Assembly: GCA_021464245.1 (NCBI GenBank)
Contig: JADCRB010000001.1
Span: 3,144,829-3,208,828 of the forward strand
Length of the DNA stretch: 64,000 bases
DNA from: Carallia brachiata
Lineage: Eukaryota > Streptophyta > Magnoliopsida > Malpighiales > Rhizophoraceae
Reading direction: 5' to 3'
In this document: piece after piece, positions 1-9,858 of the stretch
How the letters are laid out: each line of letters begins with the position of its first letter
Position numbering within the stretch: the stretch's first letter is position 1
Notes under the pieces: model-generated
What the model was told of the DNA's origin: nothing
Database searches by the model: none
The model's input: the letters and a program-made list of their open reading frames with translations, nothing else
Made by a program: the position numbers and the translations under genes

Positions 1-2250
1 CTTCGAGAGCATAAAGAAGTATCTTTCCAATCCACCAGTCCTAGGTGCTCCAATTCAAGGAAAGTCGTTGATTCTCTACATTGCAGCGCAGGAAAGATCT
101 TTGGGAGCCTTGCTTGCACAGGAAAACGAGCAGGGAAAGGAAGTTGCCCTGTATTACTTGAGCAGAACACTAAACGGTCCGGAGCTGAGTTATTCGCCCA
201 TTGAAAAGACATGTCTAGCACTGTTCTTTGCCATTGACAAGCTGAGGCACTACATGCAAGCTCACACGGTACGTCTCATTGCCAGAGCTGATCCTGTCAA
301 ATATATCTTATCTAGACCAATCTTGTCAGGACGACTTGCCAAGTGGGCAGTAATCCTACAAAGCTACGACATTGTCTACGTGCCTCAAAAAGCAGTCAAA
401 GGACAAGCTCTAGCAGACTTCCTTGCAGATCACCCTGTTCCGTCAGATTGGGAGTTCACAGATGATCTTCCAGATGAAGAGGTCTTTTACATTGAGACAC
501 TGCCACCATGGACGATGTTCTTTGATGGTGCAGCAAGGCGTGATGGTGCTGGTGCCGGCATAGTGTTTGTCACTCCTCAACGACAAATACTACCATATGC
601 TATCATTCTCGGTGAGTTATGTTCAAATAATGTTGCTGAATACCAGGCTTTGATCATTGGTCTTCAAATGGCTGTCGATATGAAGATTCCAACTATAGAA
701 GTCCATGGAGATTCCCAGCTCGTCATCAACCAACTTACAGGATTGTATGATGTGAAGAAAGAGGACCTTGCGCCTTACCATCAACGTGCTCGACAGCTAA
801 TGGATGAATTTGAAAGCATCACCTTGGAGCATGTGCCTCGACGAGAAAACACTCAGGCAGACGCGTTGGCTAACCTGGCCACTTCTCTTGCAAAGTCAGA
901 AATCCAGGCTACAGTTGTTGCCGTATGCCAGAAATGGATAGTGCCGCAGAAGGATGATGAAGAAACTACAGCAGCCAACGCTGTATCTACGTCTCGCGGA
1001 GGACGAGATTGGCGCCAACCAATCATTGACTACCTACAGCACGGGAAGCTGCCTGAAGATCGTCGTCATAAGACAGAAATTCAACGACGAGCTCCCCGCT
1101 TCATATATCTCAAGGATGCTCTGTATCGAAGGTCTTTTGATGGAGTTTTACTTCGTTGCCTAGGCAATGAAGAGGCAAAACAGGCTCTCACTGAAGCACA
1201 TTCTGGTGTTTGTGGCGGACATCAATCAGGGCCTAAGTTGCACTTCCAACTCAGAAGGATGGGATACTACTGGCCAACCATGGTACGTGATTCCATTGAG
1301 TTTGCTAAAACTTGTCAAGCTTGTCAATTTCATGCCAATTACATACATCAACCACCGGAGCCACTGCATCCAACTGTCTCATCCTGGCCCTTTGAAGCTT
1401 GGGGTCTCGACTTAGTGGGGCCCTTGCCAAAGTCATCCCTGGGTCACCTGTACATCCTCGCAGCAACCGACTACTTCTCAAAATGGGCTGAAGCCATTCC
1501 ACTTAGAGAGGTAAAGAAGGAGCATGTTGCCAATTTCATCCGGACTCAGCTGATCTATCGCTATGGAGTCCCTCGATTCATCATCACTGATAATGGCAAG
1601 CAGTTCTACAACAGCTTAATCGACAAGCTCTGCGAGAATTCAAGTTCAAGCAGTACAAGTCATCCATGTACAATGCCCCAGCAAATGGCTTGGCGAAGCA
1701 TTCAACAAGACCTTATGCAACCTGTTGCGGAAGGTAGTCTCTAAATCCAAAAGAGATTGGCATGACAGAATTCCGGAGGCATTATGGGCGTATCGTACAA
1801 CTTACCGGACTCCAACACAGGCGACGCCATACTCACTTGTCTACGGTGTCGAAGCAATACTGCCGTTGGAAACACAGATTCCATCCCTGCGCATGGCTGT
1901 TCTGGAAGGACTCACACAGGAGGAGAATGCTCGCCTACGTCTGGATGAGTTAGAAGCCCTGATGAAAGGAGGCTGAAGCACAACAGCAACTTGAGTGCTA
2001 CCAAGCCCGGCTCACCAACACGTTCAACCGCAGGGTCCGCCCTCGATCTTTTCAAGTTGGAGACCTTGTTCTTGCAGTGCGACGGCCCATCAACATGAAG
2101 CATCGGCCTGGTGACAAGCTTACTTCCAAATGGGATGGGCCATACTAGTGCAGGAGGCCTATACTCACAACGCTTACATGCTGTCAGACCAAGAAGGCGT
2201 CCGAATCGGCCCAATCAATGGTAAATTTCTGAAAATATTATGTGTAAATA
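1..2250 (+). pseudogene. pol: Decayed pol polyprotein (RT end, two RNase H, integrase)
   Basis: The frame open from the window edge to 1744 holds the RT-linked RNase H region (about 68-450), then a second RNase H (about 500-900) with the DGA, GDSQ and QADALA motif blocks, then the integrase HHCC zinc-binding region (about 1190-1340) and the start of the catalytic core with its first two acidic residues (GLDLVG near 1407 and ITDNG near 1588). The frame then breaks at about 1640 and about 1695, around the third catalytic residue. Integrase sequence continues at 1725-1976 in another frame, a stop follows at 1974, and a further frame change sits near 2141-2149. The last recognisable pol residues (IGPINGKFL) end near 2235. 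5' truncated by the window and clearly inactive. Ty3/gypsy order (RT-RNase H-integrase) is certain; Tat lineage is inferred from the double RNase H. Confidence 0.9.
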
Positions 2251-2252
2251 TG

Positions 2253-2580
2253 TTTGAAAAAAAAAAAAAGAAAAAAAAATCAAAAAAATCAAAAAAAAAA
2301 AAAGAAAAAAAATCAAAAAAAAAAAAAAAATCAAAAAAAAAAAAAAAAAAAGCGAAGTCCCGATCTGAAAGTCCAAGCGAAAATCCAAACCCGAAAATCC
2401 AAGCCCAAACACTTGACCCAATTCAGAAAACTCAAAGCCAAAAACCAAACACCAAAAAACAAAGTCCAAGTCCAAAGCCCAAACACTTGACCCAAATCCA
2501 ATCCAAAACCCAAAAGCCAAAAATTCCAAATTCCAAACACAGTCCAAAACCCAAGTTCAAAATCCAATCCAACTCCTGGC
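2253..2580. repeat. A-rich tract and degenerate CCAAA-type simple repeat
   Basis: 2253-2352 is nearly pure A with occasional TC or G. 2370-2580 is a loose repeat of AAATCCAAACCC-like units, purine- and C-rich with almost no T-runs. The Lys- and Phe-rich open frames across it are by-products of this composition. It separates the end of pol from the homeobox gene and may mark the joint where foreign sequence was captured. Confidence 0.8.
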
Positions 2581-2611
2581 CCGCATGAGTATAAACTGTG
2601 AACGGCCCAAA

Positions 2612-2621
2612 AATATAAAAG
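2612..2621 (+). promoter_or_regulatory. Possible TATA box of the homeobox gene
   Basis: AATATAAAAG lies about 90 bp before the ATG at 2710, leaving room for a leader of roughly 60 nt. A second weaker candidate (GTATAAAC) is at 2589. If used, the homeobox gene has a promoter of its own within the retroelement. Sequence inference only. Confidence 0.4.
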
Positions 2622-2709
2622 CGACGGAGGGTTTGAGTCTGAAACTCAGCATCAGTCTCAACCGATCTTCACCACATACCAAGACCTTTGCTCCTCTGCC
2701 ACAAGAAAG

Positions 2710-3331
2710 ATGGAACCAGTTGCAGAACCTCAAGACAAGGGAGAAGAAAGGTCACCCCGCACAAGGTGGCAACCAACCATGGCGCAACTGCAAATTCTAG
2801 AGGAAGTCTTCCACAACAATGGAGGTATTATGCCTAATGCATCTCAGATTTACCAACTTGTCTCACGATTGCGCCCACTCGGGGCAATCGAAGGAAAAAA
2901 TGTGTTTTATTGGTTCCAGAATCGGAGAAGCAGGAAGAAACCAGCACTGAGAGCTGATTTTTCCAAAGAACAGTCTGCTGTTCCGATGGTAGATCCCACC
3001 AGTACAACTTCGCCGTCAAATGAAGCAGGTCCGAGTTCTTCCACTGCAATAGTCTCTCCACGGTATGTTCATCAAAGCCGTAGCCCATGGGAGCATGCAC
3101 GCTGGTCCTGGTGGTCTTACGGAGTCAGCCAAGGGTTCATCCTCCTAGATACTTAAGTCTAGGAGGAATTTTTCTAGCAGAAAGGATTATTCCGGTGAAA
3201 CTTTGCCTCTCTTTCCAGAATATTCCGACAGCATCAACCAGCTGGAAAGCGACGTCGACGTCGACGTCAACATCATCGGCCCACCAGACGAGGTCGAGCT
3301 TGACTTGGAGTTGCACCTCGGGCCCCGCTAG
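2710..3331 (+). CDS. WOX: WUSCHEL-type WOX homeodomain protein inside the retrotransposon
   Basis: Two exons, 2710-3062 and 3181-3331, joined over a 118-bp GT...CAG intron (3063-3180), give a 167-residue protein with stop TAG at 3329. The homeodomain covers residues about 18-82: it opens with RWQPT and has a third helix ending EGKNVFYWFQNRRSRKK, which is diagnostic of plant WOX proteins. The second exon gives TLPLFP (residues 125-130), a perfect WUS-box, then an acidic stretch and a C-terminal LDLELHLG (158-165), an EAR-like repression motif. WUS-clade proteins are stem-cell transcription factors that repress through these two motifs. Splicing is supported because only it brings the WUS-box and EAR motif into frame with the homeodomain. 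Helix 3 has NRRSRKK, where WUS proteins usually have an NHKARE-like stretch, so it is diverged. Position between pol and LTR, same strand, suggests capture by the element. Whether it is expressed cannot be seen. Confidence 0.88.
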
Positions 3332-3592
3332 GACGGCCGACAAGATAAGGTGCACGACTTCTGCAGCACACGGCAACGACTTCTGCACACACGGTAACGA
3401 CTTTCGTGACACGCGTCAGCCGCTGCCTCTTTTGTCTCTTATGCAGGAAAGGGACGTGGATGGCCCTACTCGATCTGCGTACCTTCTTTTGATTTTCAAA
3501 AAAAAAAAAAAAAAAACCTTTATCGCATGTATTATATATCTTGCATTCCCGAGTTATATACTCACCCCTCAGCTCTTCTTTCTCAAAAGAAA

Positions 3593-3964
3593 ATGGCTAG
3601 TCTCTGCACTTGTCTCAGGAAGTTCTTCGATCAAGAAGTTGGAGGCGCACGAGCTAAGAAAAGAAGGAGTAGTCTTCCTCGAGGGATCCCTAACGCCATC
3701 GGTGTCATGGAGTTCCAACTACTCTCCTTAGTTCACATCTACTACAGAGGGATGAGACGCTGCAATTATCCTAATCTTCCTTTGGATACCGCGCGTACGG
3801 GAAGTTCCAACTACTCTCCTTACGTCGAAGCAGACTTAGGAATCATACTACAGTCAGTCTCTCTGTGCGCAGGTCTTAAAGTTCCAAAGTGCTGGGCCTT
3901 CCTCTTGGGGAGGTTCAAGTTCTTTGCCTACCGGATCATCCTCACCAGAGCTCTGGAACTTTAA
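3593..3964 (+). CDS. Possible second extra ORF of the retroelement, unknown
   Basis: An open frame of 123 codons begins at ATG 3593, some 40 nt after a TATA-like GTTATATACTC at 3552. I recognise no domain. The product is basic near its start (AKKRRSS) and otherwise unremarkable. The 16-bp string GTTCCAACTACTCTCC occurs twice (about 3713 and 3805) but in different frames, which argues against coding constraint. It may be non-coding spacer of the element; listed because it is open and lies in the region where Tat elements keep extra ORFs. Confidence 0.2.
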   Translation: MASLCTCLRKFFDQEVGGARAKKRRSSLPRGIPNAIGVMEFQLLSLVHIYYRGMRRCNYPNLPLDTARTGSSNYSPYVEADLGIILQSVSLCAGLKVPKCWAFLLGRFKFFAYRIILTRALEL

Positions 3965-4272
3965 GAGATATAAAAAATCCTTTGCGGGCTATGGAAGCTC
4001 GAATGCACCTGGAGCCAGAAGGTCAATTTTTATATTGGCTGGGCTGCTAACTTTCTCAAGATCGTATCGGGTTCCTATTGCGATCCAACAACAGCAGGCA
4101 TGGTCAAAGATAGAAGACTTCAAAGATTCAATGTTCATCAGGACGTTTCCAAGTTTCAAACTGGACTTCAAGACTCGGTGCGGATCATTTCTGTAAAAAT
4201 CTTCCTTACCGACCCTTGAAGTGGGGACATTTGTAAACATCATTTTCAAAGAAAAAAAAAAAAGTCAGGTCT

Positions 4273-4308
4273 GTCGGCGTTGCCAATTTCAAAATTGGCA
4301 ACGCCGAC
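4273..4308. repeat. 36-bp near-perfect inverted repeat in the LTR
   Basis: GTCGGCGTTGCCAATTTC at 4273-4290 is followed at once by its reverse complement at 4291-4308, with one central mismatch. It can form a hairpin of 17 pairs with no loop to speak of. It sits about 65 bp upstream of the LTR TATA box, where enhancer sites are expected in U3. Confidence 0.9.
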
Positions 4309-4339
4309 TTTGAAAAAATATTTTCAAAAAGATTCCTTT

Positions 4340-4360
4340 CTCATGTGATGTTCACATGAG
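4340..4360. repeat. Second inverted repeat next to the LTR TATA box
   Basis: CTCATGTGA, a 3-bp centre (TGT), then TCACATGAG: perfect 9-bp arms ending 10 bp before the TATA box. With the hairpin at 4273-4308 it forms a compact palindromic block upstream of the start site, consistent with binding sites for dimeric factors. Confidence 0.9.
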
Positions 4361-4370
4361 GAAATGAACC

Positions 4371-4380
4371 CTATAAATAG
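4371..4380 (+). promoter_or_regulatory. LTR TATA box
   Basis: CTATAAATAG, a canonical plant TATA box, followed about 30 bp later by CAGTTCAAAACAC, a plausible start for the R region. It would drive element RNA in a 5' LTR; in this 3' copy it would drive flanking DNA to the right. Confidence 0.75.
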
Positions 4381-5566
4381 GCCTCTGCCCCTCAGTTCAA
4401 AACACATTCAGCAAATCTGTAAACAGAAAAATTCAGAGAATTTGAGAGAAAAAAGAAAATTTTGAAAATCTCTCAAGAAAATTTCTCTTTTCTTACGTGC
4501 TTTTACTCTGCAGTATACTCTCCTAACTCCTTTTTTAGAGATATTTCAGGGGTAAGGACCAAAAAATTTGCTGTTTCCATTTCTAAAGTTATTTTTAAAT
4601 TTATATTCTCCGATCGCCTTAGATCTGAATTTATGAGAATATAGATCTAAAAATATCAAATTACTTCAAATCCAGCTGGGATTAAGTCTCACACGGCCCT
4701 CAGCAAAATCCAGGCAAGTCATCCAAGAACAAGTCCCTTCGACCCTCGGTGAAATTAAGCCAAATCAGCTCAGATTTGGTCTCTACGGTTCTTAACCGTA
4801 GTCAAAACGTCCAAATCAGATCCGGTTTCAATCTATCCAGTTCAAGAAAAAGCTGTGGAAATTATTTCTGTCAAGATCAAGCTCGTGCAGCCCTTGACCG
4901 AGTCAAAAACGGAACACTAATCGGAGGATCTACGGAGATCGACTCCACATAAATTTTCTTTTACTTTACAATTTTTATTTGTAATTTATTTTTGTATTTT
5001 CGAGTTTAATTGTTTTAGACTCGAAATTTACGCTTTACACTGCTCTTTTTTTTTTTCTTTAATTATCTTTGATCTAGAGATTCTTGATTATTCCTGAATT
5101 ATATGTCCTCTTTATTTGTGCTCATCTTGATTTTACTATTTTGCCTTTTTTAATACTTTAATAACGTTCTTTATTTATTTCTTGTTATTCTGTTTCAGAT
5201 ATGTAAATTTCTGATCTTTTGTTGATTCCATTCTGCTTCTATCTAATGTTTGGTTCGTGATTTTTCTTGTTTTTTTTTTTTTAAATCATGCGAATTTGTT
5301 CTACTATTTGGTGTTTTTTATTTCTTGATTTTCTTGTTCTTGCACAGTTTGATCGATCCTTAATGAATTGTGTGCTTCATCTTTCAAACATTTATCCACG
5401 CACCCTTTTATCCTCTTTCCTCTTTTCTTTATTTGTTTTGCACTGAGATTATTCCTAGTAATGCTTCAGTAATCTGATCTCTTTTTGGGTTATGTCTTCG
5501 AGCAAATATGACTTTTTCTTTCTTTCTTTTTTTTTTTTTTTGGTTGACAAGCAAATATAATTGTGT

Positions 5567-7082
5567 GGGTGTTTGGTTTTGGATTTTAAGAGTTATTGCT
5601 GTTATTATTTTTTTAAAAAGTAAAAAAATTGATATTTAATTAAATAAAAAATAAGTTGTTAACATTTTATTTGGAGTGTAAAAAGAGTGGGAAGAGAAAG
5701 TGGTCAGAAAGAAAATGGAGGGAGAGAATCTAATTTCCTTTTATATTATTTAGAGTGATAAGAAAAATGTGAGAAAAAATGTAGAGAGAAAATAATAATT
5801 TATTTAGATATGAGAAAAAAGTGGAAAGAAATAAATTTTTTAATTACAAATGACAATTATATAGTCATATTTTTTTATAGATAATAATAATTTTTTTTAC
5901 CAAAAATGCTAAGAAACATATTTTTATAATATATAAAACTAAAGAAATGTATATAAGTGATTTATATATATTTGTATATATATAAATAAAATAATAAGTT
6001 AAATTATAAAAAAATATTGCAGAATTTAGCGCAAAAAATGCCCAGAATATTCTTTCATTTTGAAAATATCTAAGTTAAGTATACAAACTGATAAGAGTAA
6101 TTCAATAAATTTATTGTGCATCTGTATGCCTTCTGAGTTAAAAATGTCCAGATATTGTTTCAACCCTAAACTGATGATGGTAATTCAATAAATTTACTAT
6201 GCACTCATATGTTTTATGACAGCTTTCTCTTCCTTTCTCTCTAATTTGGGAAAAAAAATTTTATATGGGTCCCATGCAAATTTTCAGCTAACTTTCAGCT
6301 GTCTTTCTCTTACTTTCCACTCCGTCTCATTCTTACCTTCACCTTAAAAAGCCCACTTTTTATTTTTTTTCTTCTCTCATTCTTTTCATTGTAATCATCG
6401 CACTCTAAAGTGACTGTAATTGTTGATAAAAAAATTCTAAAAATAACTGATTTAAAAAATAAAACAAAATTACTTTTAAAAATAATCATCAGCTGATATA
6501 AAATATTATAATTACTTTCATCCTTCGAATGCAATTTACAAACGTGGGGACACTCAAAACAAAACTTTTTTGTGGGAAAAGAAAAGTAAAATAATATGAC
6601 ACTATGTGGCTTGTAGGACGCGGAGGGCCCCCCAAAAGATAAGATAATATTTTTTTAACAAAAAGCTATTATTTTCTACGTTTGTAAAAAAAATAAAAAA
6701 TATATTCTTATATGTTGAATATATTTTAAAAAATATTTTTGAGAAAACTAAAAATAATCTTTTTTATTTCATAAATTGTAGTTGATTTTCAAGTCATAAA
6801 TTTAAAAAAATTTTTATTATAAATACATACTATACCTTTTTATAAGATTAATTTAAATGAAATAGAAATAAAAGATTATATTTTGTAACAAAATAGAAAA
6901 TAAAAATATTTAAAATAATCATTTTATTAATTAATCAGTAATAATTAATATTAATTTAACTAAATACTTAAATTTTTTATTTATCAATAACAATAAAAAA
7001 TAATAATAACTAATAATCAATAATAATAATTAATAATTAATAATAATAATAATAATAATTAATAATAATAAAATCAAACAGT
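5567..7082. mobile_element. Possible hAT-type non-autonomous element, TGTTTGG ends
   Basis: GTGTTTGGTTTTGGATTTTA at 5570 and, inverted, TAAAATCAAACAG at 7069-7081 could be terminal repeats. Next to both ends are GTTATTGCTGTTATTATT-like and AATAATTAATAAT-like strings, as in the related elements at 54869 and 62381. The pairing of these two ends over 1.5 kb is uncertain; they may belong to different insertions. Confidence 0.3.
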
Positions 7083-7544
7083 TCTCGTATCTGTTGCCAT
7101 AGACGGATGGGACTCTGGGCTCGTTTGATGGTTCTTCAATTGTCAAACTGGCCATGTGAGACGCTGCAATTATCCTAATATTCTTTTGGATGCCGCAACG
7201 TCTTAGACCAATGTAAGGAAACGAAAGTGGATTTGTAATGAAAACGGTAAATTCTTTGCGTAACTGCAGCTTTGATGGGGCCTCTCAGTACAAAATATTT
7301 GAAGTTGGGAAGTTGGCTTCTTAAGGCGCTCGCAAAGGAAAATATTGTCCTTTTGGACCTGAATTTTTGGGTAGGGTCACAAAATCCAAATTTCACGCAA
7401 AGGAAAATTTTTTTTTTGGAGAAGCACGCAAAGGAAAGTAGGAAACTGAAGGGCCAGGTTTTTGCAAGGAATCGGGATCTGGGCATAGTGGATCTGTCAA
7501 AACTCAAAAGTCGATGAGCCATTATATGAAAATATAATTTTTAT

Positions 7545-7690
7545 TTATTACGTTTATATATATTTTATTATATAATTGTAAATATTTTTATATAATTATA
7601 AATAAAAAATATACAATAAAAAATAGTAATATTTTTTGTATTATTTTTTTATCGTTATAATTGCATAAAATATGTGTATGATTATACGAA
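7545..7690. mobile_element. AT-rich fold-back MITE
   Basis: TATATATTTTATTATATAATTG near 7555 is mirrored by an imperfect inverted copy (CATAAAATATGTG and flanking bases) near 7662-7678. No coding potential. It resembles the cleaner fold-back element at 52651. Confidence 0.4.
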
Positions 7691-8706
7691 CAAAATTACA
7701 TATAAAAACAATAAAAAAAAATTATATGTCCACAAATATTTTTTTAAATCCAATATTGACGGCAACTTCCGTCCGCGTCTGTACCGCAGTCTGGCCCGCC
7801 TTGAATATAGCACAAACAACAAATATTTAATACAAGACAATTGCTAATGCAGATTAAACGATGAAAGAAAATCTCTTTTATGGGGCGATGTCCTCACTCG
7901 GAGATTTTATCTGTCTTCAAATTGAGCTTAAGACCTCGGTAGTTGATGACAATGTTATTGACTAATTATTTTTAGGAAAAAGTTACGGGCACAAGGAATT
8001 CAAGTTTTTTTTTTTTGATTTTTTTTTAGCAAACGCAAGGAATTCGACTAGAAAATAGTAACAACGCGAGTTTCACTTTTTTGTGGTGTGGGTTCCACGT
8101 ACTTTTTTTGAATTTTTTCTTTTAAAAAAATGTGAAGTGTTGCGAGTAAGTGGTATAAATAGAATATGCAACCAATATGATAAAATGTGTAAAATGTGTA
8201 AGTAACTATTAAAAAAATCTTTGATTGCATATTGGAATAGCCATAAAAAAGTCTTTAATTGTATGGTACATTCGTGGGTTCCACAATCTACATTATTTTA
8301 AGAAATATAATTAAAATGAAATGATTTCTATGAATATAAACATCTTATATTATATAAATTTATTTTTTTAATTTTTATTTTCAATAAATTTTACTTATTA
8401 TATAATATAAAATTATGAATAAATTATATTTTTTAAAAAAAAGTCAGATTAGAAAGTCTAAAGATGAAAATTTTTTCAAAAAATAAAGAATCGACTTTAG
8501 GAAGTGAAGAGTTAAACTATTTGAGGAAGCAAATCATATTTTTACGCAAAGAATAATCTTTTTGGTACAGTATTTTTTTACATCAAACGAAATTCCATCT
8601 TCTTTGAAGAGAATGATCTCATTCATCGTCAGATTAAATGATGCGCCCGCGATGAGCTAGAGTTACGAGAGACTGAGGAGAATATGAGAATAATCATAAG
8701 TGCAAA

Positions 8707-9042
8707 TCAATATTGATCAGGCCACAAAAATGCCCCCATTGCAAACTTCCTCTTCTCTTCAAAGCTACCTTTGAAGTCAATCAACCCATATTCTCTCAGA
8801 AGCAAGTCGATCCTCCACTCCTCCATCTTCTCGTAGTCGCCCTTCTTGTATCGAGGATAATGAAGAGGCATTTGGAATCCTGAAGTATGAGTTTCCCTCT
8901 TGTTTTTGTCCATTTCGGACATAACCAGCTGATCCTTTGAGCTCTCGAGGTTCCCAAAATCATGGTTAGTCTGCACCTTAATCTCTTTATTAGAAGACCC
9001 TAAAACATGATTTGCTAAATGAGTAAGCCATCTCAAATCCAT
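8707..9042 (-). CDS. Small conserved plant protein (DUF7722-like)
   Basis: A single-exon gene for 111 residues. The C-terminal half is highly ordered: PLHYPRYKKGDYEKMEEW at about residues 59-76, then a helix, LLREYGL, and the end FAMGAFLWPDQY. I recall this HYPRY...EYGL...GAFLWP pattern from a family of small plant proteins of unknown function listed as DUF7722; the name is from memory. The N-terminal half is Ser/Lys/Asn-rich and poorly structured. No signal peptide or membrane segment. The start is supported by a TATA box 60-70 bp upstream on the same strand. Intronless and well separated from neighbours. Function unknown. Confidence 0.75.
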   Translation of the reverse strand: MDLRWLTHLANHVLGSSNKEIKVQTNHDFGNLESSKDQLVMSEMDKNKRETHTSGFQMPLHYPRYKKGDYEKMEEWRIDLLLREYGLIDFKGSFEEKRKFAMGAFLWPDQY

Positions 9043-9101
9043 CTTCTCTTCTCTCTCCCAAATGATTGAATGTTAAACCAGGCTCCAGAGTGGGGCACCT
9101 C

Positions 9102-9113
9102 TATTTATATAAA
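9102..9113 (-). promoter_or_regulatory. TATA box of the DUF7722-like gene
   Basis: Read on the minus strand, TTTATATAAATAG lies 60-70 bp before the ATG at 9042, leaving a leader of about 30-40 nt. Position and sequence are those of a typical plant core promoter. Confidence 0.6.
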
Positions 9114-9677
9114 TTGGTCATTATATGTGAGACGACAAAAAAATTCCCTATTATATGTCGTAAGAAAAGTATAGAATCCCATATAAAAAATGGGGATTTG
9201 AAATTTTGATGGCTAGTTACTTAAATTGAGATTTATTATCATGTATGGTCGTTAATGGGGTGCTGCACGACAGGCCATTGTTCCTTGTATTGGTCTCTTT
9301 TCGTATCTCACATAACAATAATAAATGAGTTGGGTGGTCCATTCACCGTGTTCCCTTGAAATCACCTTTCAATAATGTTCTTTTTTTTGTAAAAAAAAAA
9401 ATTATCAACTGTGTTTCCATGGTGTGGAGCGGCTTCTGAACAAGTTGCGTACCTTGATTCAGAGGATTGAATTGTATCTTCTTTGTTTTAGTGTTTTACA
9501 AGCTTTGCAAGGGTTGTAGGCAGAGTGAAACAAGAATAGATCCACAAAAACAAGCAAGAGATTGAAGTCTGCAGCACAATTTTCTTAAGCATTCTCATTG
9601 CGGTAGATTGACACGGTACTTGAATTAATCAATCAACCAATTGGCTGCGTAAAATCAATTAATTAACAATATGAGAT

Positions 9678-9858
9678 GTTTTACAAACAATCGCTTTTTA
9701 CTTTTCTTTTAAAATTATCAATAAAAAATCAACATATCAACACTTGTTAATGACAAATTTATAATATATTTAAGTTTTAGTTTTTTGATAATCAATTAAT
9801 ACATGTCAAGTATAAACGATTTTAAAAGAGAAAGTAAAAGTAATTATCGTTAATAAAA
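9678..9858. mobile_element. MITE with about 30-bp terminal inverted repeats
   Basis: CGCTTTTTACTTTTCTTTTAAAAT at about 9692 is mirrored by ATTTTAAAAGAGAAAGTAAAAG at about 9820-9841. The interior is short and AT-rich. The family is not recognised; a target duplication was not found. Confidence 0.5.

Larger units (their letters stand above)
1..5040 (+). mobile_element. Ty3/gypsy LTR retrotransposon, Tat-like, 3' part
   Basis: The element enters from the left edge and reads left to right: end of reverse transcriptase, RNase H, a second RNase H, integrase, a non-pol region with a WOX homeobox gene, and a promoter-bearing LTR. Two consecutive RNase H domains and a long region between pol and the 3' LTR are known traits of the Tat lineage. 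The pol frame is broken several times, so the copy cannot move by itself. The right end is approximate because the 5' LTR is outside the window and cannot be compared. A start of the LTR near 4213 and an end near 4946-5040 are inferred. Confidence 0.85.
4213..5040 (+). repeat. Probable 3' LTR (ends approximate)
   Basis: The stretch begins near a TGGGGACATTTG string at 4217, carries inverted repeats and a TATA box at 4371 and then a long leader-like region, and ends in an AT-rich part suited to polyadenylation (about 4950-5040). This is the order expected of U3-R-U5. Without the 5' LTR the borders and any target duplication cannot be fixed. It could start earlier than 4213 or end near CTCCACA at 4945. 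Confidence 0.55.
5041..8706. other. AT-rich spacer with small repeats, no gene recognised
   Basis: Long T and A runs, no convincing exon. 6069-6106 and 6169-6206 carry an imperfect direct repeat (GTAATTCAATAAATTTA core). 7021-7070 is an AAT-type microsatellite. 7162-7201 repeats a 40-bp piece also present at 3752-3791 in the retroelement. 7205-7520 is less AT-rich with open frames on both strands but no recognisable protein. Confidence 0.6.

Noticed and set aside
2130..2588. Lys-rich and Ser/Lys-rich open frame
   Set aside because: It is a translation of A-rich simple repeat following the last pol residues, with no protein character.
2710..3331. WOX gene as an ordinary host gene beside an unrelated transposon fragment
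   Set aside because: Pol ends on its left and a same-strand LTR promoter block lies on its right, so the simplest reading places it inside one element. Not excluded until a second copy is found.
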